Position numbers and translations under genes: made by a program
The notes under the pieces: model-generated
Told to the model about the DNA's origin: nothing
The model's input: only the letters and a program-made list of their open reading frames with translations
The model's database searches: none
Part shown: piece by piece, positions 8,239 through 17,091 of the stretch
How positions within the stretch are numbered: the stretch's first letter is position 1
How the letters are laid out: the number at the start of each line of letters is the position of its first letter
Virus record (IMG/VR): IMGVR_UViG_3300036889_000007
Location: 1 to 46,429 of that record
Strand: one strand, 5' to 3'
Length of the DNA: 46,429 bases
DNA from: a virus

Positions 8239-9998
8239 GTCTTAGTCTTTGGATTCCACTCTGCGTTATCTGGTACACTCTTGGGTCTTGATGGAGCTGA
8301 TTGAGATTTAGTAACAGGAGCACTCGTTGCTGCTGGTGTAGGTACTGCTGGCCCATGCACCAAACCATACAATAAATCCTTAACGTAGTTTGATGAAGCT
8401 GCCTTACCAGTCTGATCTGCCATATCCTGTGCCTCTTTCAGAATGGCAGACCCATGTAAGTTCTTCTCCTTAATAGTCTTGAGTAATGAGTCACGAGCAT
8501 CAGCAGCTTTACGATTGTTCTCAGTCGTCAAGGGCATGGCTTTGTATACAGATGAAATGATACCTATACCTTCTTGAATCTCTGGATATTGGTCACTGTC
8601 CTTATACATATGCCATAACTTAGCACCATCTGCTTCAGTCATCTGACCCTTGGATATAGGCGTAAGGATGTCACTGTTATAATCAATCACGTCACCCTTA
8701 GCCATGCGATCAGACAACCTTAATGACGTTGCAATACTCTTATCCTCAAGCTCCCGCATTCTCTGTTGACGTTCAGCCAAACCAAGACTACGCTCCTCAT
8801 TACGCATTACACGAGCTTGACGTTGCTCTTGAAACAGAGCTGTCTTTAACTGATTGACAGCTTTGGAGCTAGCCTTATCAGTCTGTGGCAACGCTTCAAT
8901 CTGAGCAATGGTAAGAGGATGCTTTGGATCATATATCATAGGTGAGTATTTCTCTAGCACATCCTCATCCTTATCCCGCTGCACCTTCTGATGCATCTGC
9001 CACTGCCTTGCATCATCCTCTTGTAGCTTCTCAGCCATCACATAGTTAGGCTTACCATTAGGAGTAACGATACCATGCGACTTTAGCCAGTCACCATCCT
9101 GTAATGCTTTCTCACGAGCTTCATAGTCTGGGGTGTTATCTGGGTGCTTAAACTCTGGAGAGCTGAATGCCTCAGCCTTGACATTGAGTGCACCATTAAG
9201 ACTCCCAGCTTCCTCCTTCTCAGTAAGGGAATGGTTAGTATCAACAGCATGAGTATATAGTTGACTCAGCTCCCCACTACTAAGTTCGGAGTGTTCCAAG
9301 TTACCACCACCGCTACTTAGCTGTTTTATAACATCATCTCTAACACCCTGTGATGGACTGTTGATTTTGGTAAGGATTGAACCCTTCTGAATATCCTTGC
9401 TCAACTGCATCTTGAGAGCTTCAGCCTCTTGTGGGTATAGGATACCACTTTGAACAAATCCCTGAAGCTGCAAGTCAAACTGTTTATTCTCTGTTGATGA
9501 GTTACCCCCGGCTGCTATGGTATTGATAGCAGCTTGTACATGCTTCTTACCTAATATCTCTAGTGCAGCCGTACCACTATCCCTTATGATAACTGCCTTC
9601 CTAGCATTTACAGTGTTCTGAAGCTCAACATCCTCACGCTGAAGATGGATAGAAAGTTCCTTTGATAACTCACGGTCATGCTCATAAGGAGCTATGGCAT
9701 TCTGCAACTCTCCCCTACCATGATCTAAAATTGCTTGAGCCTCTTCTGGAGTCCTTGCTTTGTTAAGATCAGCATGTACTTGGCTCTTTACTTTATCTAA
9801 GGCAATCTCTGCTTGAGCAGCCTTTAGCTGACGTTGAGCATAGATCAGGTGCCCTTCAAATGCCATATTAGCCTGGGCCATCTGTTCAGTCTCTTGGCCC
9901 AGACCTGCAATGGTCTCCCCCACAGAACCAAACTGACCAGGACTAGCCTTTGGCTCTGCTACTGGTTCATCAATCGGTAATGAAGGTATCTGTGCCAT
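8220..9998 (-). CDS. Internal virion protein, T7 gp15-like (592 aa)
   Basis: A long, mostly helical, charged protein with little Cys, as expected for the middle ejection protein of T7-like virions. Residues about 30-130 and 380-440 look like coiled coils (Glu/Lys/Gln-rich, e.g. RNEERSLGLAERQQRMRELE). It starts with an ATG that overlaps the upstream stop (TAATG) and ends 19 bases inside the gp16-like gene. The C-terminus is a Pro/Ser/Thr-rich tail. Assignment rests on order, size and composition, not on a specific motif. Confidence 0.7.
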   Translation of the reverse strand: MAQIPSLPIDEPVAEPKASPGQFGSVGETIAGLGQETEQMAQANMAFEGHLIYAQRQLKAAQAEIALDKVKSQVHADLNKARTPEEAQAILDHGRGELQNAIAPYEHDRELSKELSIHLQREDVELQNTVNARKAVIIRDSGTAALEILGKKHVQAAINTIAAGGNSSTENKQFDLQLQGFVQSGILYPQEAEALKMQLSKDIQKGSILTKINSPSQGVRDDVIKQLSSGGGNLEHSELSSGELSQLYTHAVDTNHSLTEKEEAGSLNGALNVKAEAFSSPEFKHPDNTPDYEAREKALQDGDWLKSHGIVTPNGKPNYVMAEKLQEDDARQWQMHQKVQRDKDEDVLEKYSPMIYDPKHPLTIAQIEALPQTDKASSKAVNQLKTALFQEQRQARVMRNEERSLGLAERQQRMRELEDKSIATSLRLSDRMAKGDVIDYNSDILTPISKGQMTEADGAKLWHMYKDSDQYPEIQEGIGIISSVYKAMPLTTENNRKAADARDSLLKTIKEKNLHGSAILKEAQDMADQTGKAASSNYVKDLLYGLVHGPAVPTPAATSAPVTKSQSAPSRPKSVPDNAEWNPKTKTWQLQQ

Positions 9999-10522
9999 TA
10001 TGGAGCAAACACCGTTCCCATCCCGCCCATACCAGAGGACGCATTAAACGTACTATCAATACCACTACTACCACCACCAGTGTATCCAGTTGCACTGAGG
10101 TATCCTTGAACACTCTTACTCATGCCACTAAGGAACGTACCAATCCCAGCCACCTGACCTTTCCATGCAGCAACCTTACCGTAGTATTCCTCAAGTGTCG
10201 AGGCTTCTGTACCAGACTGATATATCTCCTCTGCCTGTCTCCCACCACGTCCTGCTGTAGCTGCCATCATAAGTAGTGGAGAGCCTCTAGTAATGTCAAC
10301 ACCTGATGCAGCATAAGCTGTAGCCTGCTTACCAACCAAGGCTGAATACTTCTGCTCATTAGCAACCATGTCATTAGACATGTTGTTAAGATCAACTTGA
10401 GCATTGTAGTCATAGCCTGCTTGCTGTTGCTTACCAGCATCAGCTTCACCCATACCAGAGACTAAGGAGCTTATAATCCCCAGTCCCGAGAGCGCACCAG
10501 ATTGAGTAGTCGGATCACTCAT
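9998..10522 (-). CDS. Internal virion protein, T7 gp14-like (174 aa)
   Basis: Starts with a small Gly/Ser/Ala-rich hydrophobic segment (GLGIISSLVSGMG), then a helical region with AYAASGVDITRGSP, a pattern common in the small gp14-like ejection proteins of podoviruses (SGVxxxxGSPL). It is directly downstream of the tail tubular protein B gene, the usual place of this protein. The Gly/Ser-rich C-terminus has no assigned function. In the family the protein forms a channel in the outer membrane during DNA entry. Confidence 0.75.
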   Translation of the reverse strand: MSDPTTQSGALSGLGIISSLVSGMGEADAGKQQQAGYDYNAQVDLNNMSNDMVANEQKYSALVGKQATAYAASGVDITRGSPLLMMAATAGRGGRQAEEIYQSGTEASTLEEYYGKVAAWKGQVAGIGTFLSGMSKSVQGYLSATGYTGGGSSGIDSTFNASSGMGGMGTVFAP

Positions 10523-10528
10523 ATTATC

Positions 10529-13078
10529 TTAGTCCTGATTATATGACATACGCATTACTAACCCGCGTAAGGTAAATGGAAATGGCTCATCTTGGACAAT
10601 GTAAAAGGTTGATTCATCATCCCAGTCAGCGTCAAGATCACGGGTTATTTCAAAGGTAGACATTGCTGGTTGCTGTCCCATTGTCCCAGGCCCATACACA
10701 ATAGGATACATGTGGTTAAGGTCTGTACCGAACTGACCCCCCATTGATTGATATAAAGACAACGTGGCTCTGTTCAGCTTCTGCTTCATACCTCGTGTAG
10801 TGTTACCTGCTGAACTGAGTACAGGGTTCACAGGTTGTATGGTTGTGCTGTATGGCAACCCTACTGTAATCTGATTACAATAGTAAGGAAATGTCAGGGA
10901 GTCAGATGTAACGATAGTTGGGGGTAGTATCTTAGCTCCATCACCTACAGCAATTACCGTTTGGCCTAGAAGGTAGTACATACCTGTAACTACGTTGGTC
11001 ACGGGGAGGGCTGTACCACCACTGGTGTAAACTCCAAAGGCAGTAGTGTCCATGCCCTGTAGTTGAAACGTACCAGCAACGTAGTCTGTATTGATAACTG
11101 TGTATGCCTCAGTCTTGTCTTGGTTAATCTCAACCATCCCCAAGACATTAGCTATCTGCACAAATGTTCCATTAACAAAGGTCTGCCCAGGAGCAGTAAC
11201 AGTGGGTGGGTTAGTATTACTTATAGCTGTGATAGCAACTGCTGGGCCTAGATTAAGCTGTAAGCCACAATGAACAAAGAAGGCATTGGATAGCTGACCA
11301 AACAATTCCTGTGGCATGAAGTATTCAAGATAGCGCCCGACAGCACCATTGATAGTCCGCTGAACGCTGATGACTACCATGTCCTCTTGGTTCTGTCCAG
11401 TTATTACTGCTACAGATTCAACCTTGCCACCCTCTGATAGCATGTTTACACGGAACCATGCGTACACTTGATCCTGCTTGTTGAACACCAGACCAAGTAG
11501 TTGACCATCTGCTCTAACAGCCCAGAATATCGGATAGGGTTCTGATTGGAATGCTGTCTGAATAATACCAGAACTAGCCGCATCTGTACCAATGGTGATC
11601 TGTCTGTTGAGTCTAGTTAGGTCTGTGTTGTCCCACTGGTTGCTGACAAAGTTATAAGTCAGGAATGTTACTGTCTTAGCCGAGCGAGAGACAAAGATTG
11701 CAGAGTCACCGACTAACTGTGGCTGGAGTCGGGCTACTCCTAGTGTACTTTGCTTAGCAGCATTAACACTAACCTGACTTATTGACGTTCCACCAGGACT
11801 TGAGATAGCCCATATACCACCTGCCGTACCAACTATAAGAGCGTTAGGTGAACCAATCAGGTTAAGTATCTGATCTAACAGTGTAGACACCAGGGTGAAT
11901 TGTACAGCATAGTCATCTTGAGTAGAATCACAAATAAAGTCTGGGTAGTCACCCTGTACGCTACCCCATAGAGTGGTAGGGTTATCGTCAGTACCAGCTA
12001 ACCACAAACGCTGTTGATAGAATGTTCCACAAGCTGGATAGTTACCAGTAGTGTTAAATAGTGCAACTACCGGAACTATAAATCCACCCCCAGTATATGT
12101 TAGCCATTTAGTAGAATCAACTAAGGGAGTTGTTATTAGTGTGCTACCAACAGACTGAGTGGGGGATACTGTATAAGTGCCGAGGCCACCAACACCACCT
12201 AAGAATGCTGTTACTGTAGTACCTGATGTAACTCCTGTTCCTGCTAATAGCATACCAACACTGATCGCACCACCATGTATTAGTGTAACTGTTAGGGTTG
12301 TTCCTGAGATAGCGCCAGTAACTACTGCACCACCATCAGCGGGTGTCAAGTTTATTACGTCGGTATATCCCCCAGAGCTGGCAATAAAGAACTCACCCTC
12401 ATTGAGTTCTACCATACCAGAGCAGCCATTAATGTAGATACGTTCTCCTTCAGTAACACCAATAGCCTCTGCTAGCGAGACTGCACATGGATTAGCTTGC
12501 GTAATGTCAGCTATGGATGTTCCTATACCAGAGAAGCCAACGCCTATAATATCAGAGGTGCCACGATATGGAGGTTCATTATACTGTCCACCTGGAGGAG
12601 ATAAAGTATAAACCCAGTTAGTAGGACTTAGCTGCTCTACACAAGCTGGTGGATGGTTAGGGTGGAATATCCACAGAACGTCAGCACTCTGGGTTGAGCA
12701 ATCAAGCTCAAACAGTTCATTTTGTAGGTATGGTAATCCTGTAATGGTTGCTACATTTACTAGAGTCCATGAGCCGGGGGTAGCTGGCACAAATACAGCA
12801 ATAGCTGTTCCACCATAGAATGCGTTGTTAATGATCCAAAGAATCGCTCCCTGTGTAGTAGAGAACTGAAATGGAACCACTCTGCATGGGTTTGGTGTAG
12901 CACCACCAGCAGCGTAGTATGTTCCAGGCATCTTCTTTGTGCCACCCTCTACCAAGGGTACAGAGTTCTCTAGGGTACGGCAAGCAGACTTATACTTGCT
13001 AATGTCCTCACGATTGAAGATCAGCTCGCTGACTTCACCAGCGTTGAATGTGTTGATGTATGGATAAGCTTTAGGCAT
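10529..13078 (-). CDS. Tail tubular protein B, nozzle (849 aa)
   Basis: The N-terminus (NTFNAGEVSELIFNREDISKY and RTLENSVPLVEGG) is typical of gp12-like nozzle proteins of short tails, which usually begin FxxGExSP..RxDxxKY. Further family features are QRLWLAGT and the Trp-rich propeller segments. Two internal copies of a small beta domain ending GMVE(L/I)N lie near residues 190-245 and 625-675. An extra Gly/Thr-rich domain (about 254-317, SGTTLTVT ... TYTVSPTQSVGS) is inserted after the first copy and is related to one in the 251-residue protein upstream. The start follows the tail tubular protein A stop by one base. Confidence 0.92.
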   Translation of the reverse strand: MPKAYPYINTFNAGEVSELIFNREDISKYKSACRTLENSVPLVEGGTKKMPGTYYAAGGATPNPCRVVPFQFSTTQGAILWIINNAFYGGTAIAVFVPATPGSWTLVNVATITGLPYLQNELFELDCSTQSADVLWIFHPNHPPACVEQLSPTNWVYTLSPPGGQYNEPPYRGTSDIIGVGFSGIGTSIADITQANPCAVSLAEAIGVTEGERIYINGCSGMVELNEGEFFIASSGGYTDVINLTPADGGAVVTGAISGTTLTVTLIHGGAISVGMLLAGTGVTSGTTVTAFLGGVGGLGTYTVSPTQSVGSTLITTPLVDSTKWLTYTGGGFIVPVVALFNTTGNYPACGTFYQQRLWLAGTDDNPTTLWGSVQGDYPDFICDSTQDDYAVQFTLVSTLLDQILNLIGSPNALIVGTAGGIWAISSPGGTSISQVSVNAAKQSTLGVARLQPQLVGDSAIFVSRSAKTVTFLTYNFVSNQWDNTDLTRLNRQITIGTDAASSGIIQTAFQSEPYPIFWAVRADGQLLGLVFNKQDQVYAWFRVNMLSEGGKVESVAVITGQNQEDMVVISVQRTINGAVGRYLEYFMPQELFGQLSNAFFVHCGLQLNLGPAVAITAISNTNPPTVTAPGQTFVNGTFVQIANVLGMVEINQDKTEAYTVINTDYVAGTFQLQGMDTTAFGVYTSGGTALPVTNVVTGMYYLLGQTVIAVGDGAKILPPTIVTSDSLTFPYYCNQITVGLPYSTTIQPVNPVLSSAGNTTRGMKQKLNRATLSLYQSMGGQFGTDLNHMYPIVYGPGTMGQQPAMSTFEITRDLDADWDDESTFYIVQDEPFPFTLRGLVMRMSYNQD

Positions 13079-13840
13079 TTACCACCTGCGACCTCCCCAA
13101 CCACTTACCCATCTACCAGCACGTTCCCAACTCTCTGAGCCTGCCTCGTCCTGCTGATAGTCCATACACTCATTCTGAGCTTCAGCACTGTTAAGGCTAT
13201 CACGATATAACTCAAGCATACTCTGACCTTTCTGCTTATCCTCAGTGATAGCAACACTGACCTCAGCAGCTAGGCGATATGCTAGGCAGGTTACAAACCC
13301 AGGCATGAGTTGTGTGTAGTCAGTGATGAGTTGAATGTAAGTTATTGCTACAGGAGCTTGCCATCCTCCATAGTTGGTTAGGGCATACTTCCCAGACGGG
13401 AATGGTGGTGGATAAGGTACTGGTGGTGCTGGTGGAACTACCAACCACCCAGCAGTTAGTGTCTCAATCTTGTAGTCATAATCATTAGGCCAGAATGGAG
13501 GGTCTTGACGGTTGTACCAACCCATACCTTCCGGCCCATACATCCAAGCATAGTTACGGTTGGCTTGACGCTTAGTAGGGCGCACGAAGCGTAAGAAGTC
13601 TGCTGGTAGTGCCCAAGCAAACTTATAGGTGTAGAGTGGAGTAACTGAGCTTAGTACAAGCTGCTGCCGAGTCTTAGCAAACTTCCAATCACGTTCAGAT
13701 AGTACCTCTTGGAATATAGCATCCCAGACATCTAGAACCTTAATAGCATTGGGGCTGTTTTCATTCAGATCAGTAATCTGACCACGAGCACCTATCTTAC
13801 CAAGAGCCAAGTTTGCGATACTGGCAGCACTATAATTCAT
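13079..13840 (-). CDS. Tail tubular protein A, adaptor (253 aa)
   Basis: The opening ASIANLALGKIGARGQITDLNE is the hallmark of gp11-like adaptor proteins (xxINxAL..LG...I.SL.E), and SERDWKFAKTRQQL plus YKFAWALPADFLRFVRP match the family core. In T7-like virions twelve copies connect portal and nozzle. A Pro-rich loop (VVPPAPPVPYPPPFP) near residue 135-150 is unusual. It overlaps the upstream zinc-finger gene by four bases and abuts tail tubular protein B, as expected for co-assembled parts. Confidence 0.92.
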   Translation of the reverse strand: MNYSAASIANLALGKIGARGQITDLNENSPNAIKVLDVWDAIFQEVLSERDWKFAKTRQQLVLSSVTPLYTYKFAWALPADFLRFVRPTKRQANRNYAWMYGPEGMGWYNRQDPPFWPNDYDYKIETLTAGWLVVPPAPPVPYPPPFPSGKYALTNYGGWQAPVAITYIQLITDYTQLMPGFVTCLAYRLAAEVSVAITEDKQKGQSMLELYRDSLNSAEAQNECMDYQQDEAGSESWERAGRWVSGWGGRRW

Positions 13841-14235
13841 TTTACAGCCTCAACTACTTCCTCAGCTTCCTCAGCAGCTCTGCGCTCTGCTAACAGCCGC
13901 TCCTCTTCCTCATCAGCATTAGCTGCTTGGGCATTATCCACAGTAGCTTTAGTCTTGTTATGTAGGCTACGTGTGTGTGTACCAATCTCGCTCAAGCGGT
14001 CAAAGGGCTGTCCACATTCCTTACAAAAGAATATACGATGGGCTGTACTAGAGGAGTCAGCCCTGTCAAACTGGAATATCCACTTGCCTGTCTGGGTCTT
14101 GAGCCATACGAGCTTACGTTGATACTTGTCAGCTAAATCAATCTGGTATTCAAGCCCAGGGAAGTATTGCACAGCATTCCTGCTCTCGAAAGCATGAGCT
14201 GTACACTTTGCTACGATGATATGTTGATCTGACAT
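13837..14235 (-). CDS. C2H2 zinc-finger protein in the virion operon (132 aa)
   Basis: Residues 71-92 form a textbook C2H2 spacing: C71-x2-C74-x12-H87-x4-H92, in FFCKECGQPFDR ... THTRSLH. The N-terminus has basic and aromatic residues (KWIFQF), and the C-terminus is a strongly acidic helical tail (ADEEEERLLAERRAAEEAEE). GGGAG precedes the ATG. It lies between head and tail genes and overlaps the adaptor gene. It may bind DNA or a partner during head completion; function unknown. Confidence 0.8.
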   Translation of the reverse strand: MSDQHIIVAKCTAHAFESRNAVQYFPGLEYQIDLADKYQRKLVWLKTQTGKWIFQFDRADSSSTAHRIFFCKECGQPFDRLSEIGTHTRSLHNKTKATVDNAQAANADEEEERLLAERRAAEEAEEVVEAVK

Positions 14236-14249
14236 GTTATCTCCCAGAA

Positions 14250-14266
14250 GGAGGGCTAGCCCCCTT
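14250..14266 (-). terminator. Short G/C hairpin between head and tail genes (weak)
   Basis: On the minus strand the stretch reads as GGGGGCTAGCCCTCC, a self-complementary element between the stop of the 33-residue gene and the next ribosome binding site. There is no run of T, so it may only attenuate or stabilise the message. Confidence 0.3.
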
Positions 14267-14275
14267 GGTTAGTTG

Positions 14276-14377
14276 TTATTGTGTACCAGCAGTGAAAGCG
14301 TTAGCAACATCGGTAGCTGGGCTAGAAGCATTGGCTCCTGCTCCATGTACAAAGAGAGCTACATCGGTAATCGGCAT
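14276..14377 (-). CDS. 33-residue peptide resembling the N-terminus of its neighbour
   Basis: ATG at 14377 is preceded by AGGAG with an eight-base spacer and the frame closes with TAA at 14276. The peptide begins MPITDVALFVHGAGAN and ends in ANAFTAGTQ. The upstream gene begins MPYSDALAYLHGSGSS and continues to TANALTG, so about 14 of the first 30 positions agree. This looks like a duplicated N-terminal segment kept as a separate mini-gene in the head operon. It could be a decoration or assembly peptide, or a remnant of a truncated paralogue. Confidence 0.65.
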   Translation of the reverse strand: MPITDVALFVHGAGANASSPATDVANAFTAGTQ

Positions 14378-14435
14378 TAGCTTACTCCTAGCTTAGTATT
14401 GGGGGCATGACCCATGCCACACCCCCAGGTTAGTG

Positions 14436-15191
14436 TTACTGTTCACCACCAGTGCGTGGCCCCCAATAGGACACGATGGTGCCATCAGTTGTGGGACTAC
14501 CAGCCAAGACAGCATACCAGCGCAAGAACTCCAGCACTGTCGATTGTGGGACAGGGATGAAGTAGTGTGCACCCAGTATCTGTAACTGGGCTAGAGTGAG
14601 TGAACGAGTAGCAATGATGTTGGTTGCTACACTGTACAGGGCACTAGCAGACGCTGACGTGAGTACCTCAAAGTTAAGTGAGGTGAGGGTATTGAATGGA
14701 GCCATGACCAAGATATGGACTCCAAACTCCGTACCACCATTTCCAGGAATCTCAGGAGGGAAGGTATAACCCTTCTCAGTGAGTGATGGGAATGCCGGAA
14801 CCCAAGGATAAGCAGTCCCAGGATTAGGAGCACCAAAGTCCAGTTCAAGGTTACTGTATTGACTGGCAGCCGTACAGAGAGTGTCGCCAATGGTAGGAGG
14901 ATAGGCAGTGCCAGTGGTTGTGGTTACAGTCTGCGAGGGACTCACTGTAGCAGTACCCGTTAGACCATTACCAGTAAGGATCGCAGTAACCGTAACACTT
15001 GAGGATACGGTTGGTGCTCCACCAGCAAGAATAATTACCTGACCAACGATCACCTCCCCAGTAGATACCGTGTAGGTTAAGGTTGTTCCAGACTGACTTA
15101 CGCCAGTCAAGGCATTGGCAGTTGTGGTAGTCGGCAGACCCAGTGAGGAGCCGCTACCGTGAAGATAAGCAAGAGCATCAGAATACGGCAT
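14436..15191 (-). CDS. Head-associated structural protein with inserted beta domain (251 aa)
   Basis: Lies 12 bases downstream of the major capsid gene. Residues about 30-95 form a Gly/Thr-rich beta domain (SGTTLTYTV ... GTATVSPSQTVTTTT) that resembles the domain inserted in tail tubular protein B. The rest (TLCTAASQYSNLELDFG, then LARS-like TRSLTLAQLQILGAHYF and a terminal beta strand) resembles proteins often found directly after podovirus capsid genes, possibly decoration proteins. The first 30 residues are related to the adjacent 33-residue peptide. The precise virion role is not known. Confidence 0.65.
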   Translation of the reverse strand: MPYSDALAYLHGSGSSLGLPTTTTANALTGVSQSGTTLTYTVSTGEVIVGQVIILAGGAPTVSSSVTVTAILTGNGLTGTATVSPSQTVTTTTGTAYPPTIGDTLCTAASQYSNLELDFGAPNPGTAYPWVPAFPSLTEKGYTFPPEIPGNGGTEFGVHILVMAPFNTLTSLNFEVLTSASASALYSVATNIIATRSLTLAQLQILGAHYFIPVPQSTVLEFLRWYAVLAGSPTTDGTIVSYWGPRTGGEQ

Positions 15192-15203
15192 TGGTTCCTC
15201 CTT

Positions 15204-16253
15204 TTAGGTGACTACCGTTTCAGTGTTGAGAAGTTTCTCACACATCAGAATGGGAATATTTTGGAACTTGGTTACAGAGCGCCCGAATACATCAACTTCG
15301 TTCGCACTGAACATGGTGTAAGCGTTAAGCTTCTGACTAACTGCACGGATGTCAACCTGTGTTTTAAGTTGACGGTTCATCAAGAGCACCGTGCCAGGAG
15401 CCTCACCACTTCCGGGGAGTTGGTTCTTGGCTTCGATAAAGACATTCTCATCGAAGTTGTTGCTACTCAAAGCAACAGAGTTAATGTTGGCAATACGTTG
15501 AGCACACCGCTCATCGTTGATTTGAATACCCATGCGCCAAGTGAGGTGGGTACGAAGCACTTGGTACATATAGTTAAGCATTGGGCCACCACCCGTTGCA
15601 CTTGGTTGCTCTTTGGTCATCTCACCCAAGTCCTCAATGTTGAGGCCAGCAGGGGTGTTAGGTGGGTAGATACCATAGACCTTCATCTGACCTAGCTCAA
15701 GGAACCATGCACTGGTACAGGAACCAGAGGTAGCCCCATTGTTCCACACGTTAGGCACCCAGCTTAGGTCGCCGTTCGGGTAGGACTCTAGGTTATTGAA
15801 GCGGGTAGAAAGACCATTGAAGGAGCCAGGGTCTTGTGACAGGTTGCCGTAGAATAAGAGAGATTCCATTAGCTGCTTGAATCCCTCTACGTGGTTAAGG
15901 TCTTGATCCTGACGCCACATGTTAGGATCGTTCTGAATCTTCCACAGTTCCTTATCCACTTCACTGTATGCCTCAAACAAAGCCATCGGATCACTGAGGG
16001 GAGTGTTCTTGGCAGCAGTGGGTTGGACACCTGTGTTAAAGCGTCGAGTACCAGGTACTGGGATAGAATCAGTACGTGTGGCAATGTTGGACAAGATTTG
16101 GTTGGACGGTATCATAGGCAGATACCTAATGAGTGGACACATACGGTCAAGTACACGAGCAGCCATTACGAATGGTGCCCGTGCATCTGACGTAGAGTAG
16201 TTGTTGATAACATCTTGCAGTGTGGTGTAACCCAACTGCACAACGTCGGCCAT
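15204..16253 (-). CDS. Major capsid protein (349 aa)
   Basis: Position after the scaffold gene, size, and the segment VLDRMCPLIRYLPMIPSNQI with later DPMALFEAYSEVDKELW fit the HK97-fold capsid proteins of phages with P22-like or related coats. The mid-protein segment (HLTWRMGIQINDERCAQRIANI) and C-terminal FGRSVTKFQNIPILMCEKLL are typical of the family end, where a strand names the 'interesting' receptor-facing patch. It starts with ATG preceded by GAGG at nine bases. It forms the icosahedral shell. Confidence 0.85.
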   Translation of the reverse strand: MADVVQLGYTTLQDVINNYSTSDARAPFVMAARVLDRMCPLIRYLPMIPSNQILSNIATRTDSIPVPGTRRFNTGVQPTAAKNTPLSDPMALFEAYSEVDKELWKIQNDPNMWRQDQDLNHVEGFKQLMESLLFYGNLSQDPGSFNGLSTRFNNLESYPNGDLSWVPNVWNNGATSGSCTSAWFLELGQMKVYGIYPPNTPAGLNIEDLGEMTKEQPSATGGGPMLNYMYQVLRTHLTWRMGIQINDERCAQRIANINSVALSSNNFDENVFIEAKNQLPGSGEAPGTVLLMNRQLKTQVDIRAVSQKLNAYTMFSANEVDVFGRSVTKFQNIPILMCEKLLNTETVVT

Positions 16254-16286
16254 GAGTTAATCCTCTAACTACACCCGTGGAGCAAG

Positions 16287-17033
16287 CTACCTCTTTGGGG
16301 GCTTAGGACTCTTGCTATAATCAAAGCCAGCAGCATCACTGGATTTGGAAGTAGAGTGCCCACCCTGTGGTGAAGTATCCTCTCCGGTCAAGGCAGACAT
16401 CTTGAGAAGGAATCGAATCATACCGTAACGATTGGTAGCTGTCTCACTAGAGAACAGCTTGTCAAAATCCCCTTCTCCATGTTTCTGCCATACTCGTTTG
16501 GCCAGTTCTACGTTGGTATCAAACTTGTCGCCCATCTCGGTTCTGAGCTTCTGTTCAGCAGTAGTCATCTCGGTCTTGAGTGCAGCATTGTGAGCTTCAA
16601 CCATCCTCTGCATCTGCCCATTGAACTGCGTACTCAGTGCCTTAGCCTGAACTTTAGTTAAGCCCAGACCATGAAACTGTCCCTTCCAGAAGTTCGTCCA
16701 CTCAGGGGCGTTCTTGTCCTCACCATCAAATTCATATTCGCTGGCTTGTTTTGGTCGGCCTAAAGCATCGTAGTAAGTGTTACGATCCTCGTCCGTCGCA
16801 CCATCCGGTAGTTTAGGTATTGAGTCACCCAGCTTCTTTTCCAGATCACCTACCTTGGCTTTCGTTTCAATAGCACTCTTGGCAAAGTCACCAACAGTCT
16901 TGAACGTAGCAAGGTCAGTGTTCTGTTTGAGATCGTCGGGTAGCCCAGCACGCCATCCCAAGGATGTAGTGTCAGGGGTAGTAGGAGCAGCTACGTTAGT
17001 AGTCTGCGTTGCGTCTAGCACTGCTTCAGGCAT
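16287..17033 (-). CDS. Capsid scaffolding protein (248 aa)
   Basis: Located immediately upstream of the capsid gene. The motif GWRAGLPDDLKQN near residue 26 and GRPKQASEYEFD near residue 92 are recurrent in phage scaffolds of this kind. The middle is helical and charged (KTEMTTAEQKLRTEMGDKFD), and the C-terminus is basic (KSPKPPKR), suited to bind the coat N-arm. It acts inside the procapsid and is usually lost or cleaved before DNA packaging. Confidence 0.85.
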   Translation of the reverse strand: MPEAVLDATQTTNVAAPTTPDTTSLGWRAGLPDDLKQNTDLATFKTVGDFAKSAIETKAKVGDLEKKLGDSIPKLPDGATDEDRNTYYDALGRPKQASEYEFDGEDKNAPEWTNFWKGQFHGLGLTKVQAKALSTQFNGQMQRMVEAHNAALKTEMTTAEQKLRTEMGDKFDTNVELAKRVWQKHGEGDFDKLFSSETATNRYGMIRFLLKMSALTGEDTSPQGGHSTSKSSDAAGFDYSKSPKPPKR

Positions 17034-17091
17034 GGTATCCTTCTTTCACTTTGGCCAATGGGCCATTGATAGTTAAGGTAGTAACAGTGTA

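Noticed and set aside
15159-15695. Open frame of 178 residues on the plus strand
   Set aside because: It runs antisense through the major capsid gene, lacks a ribosome site and shows no protein-like pattern; it is a shadow of the capsid frame.
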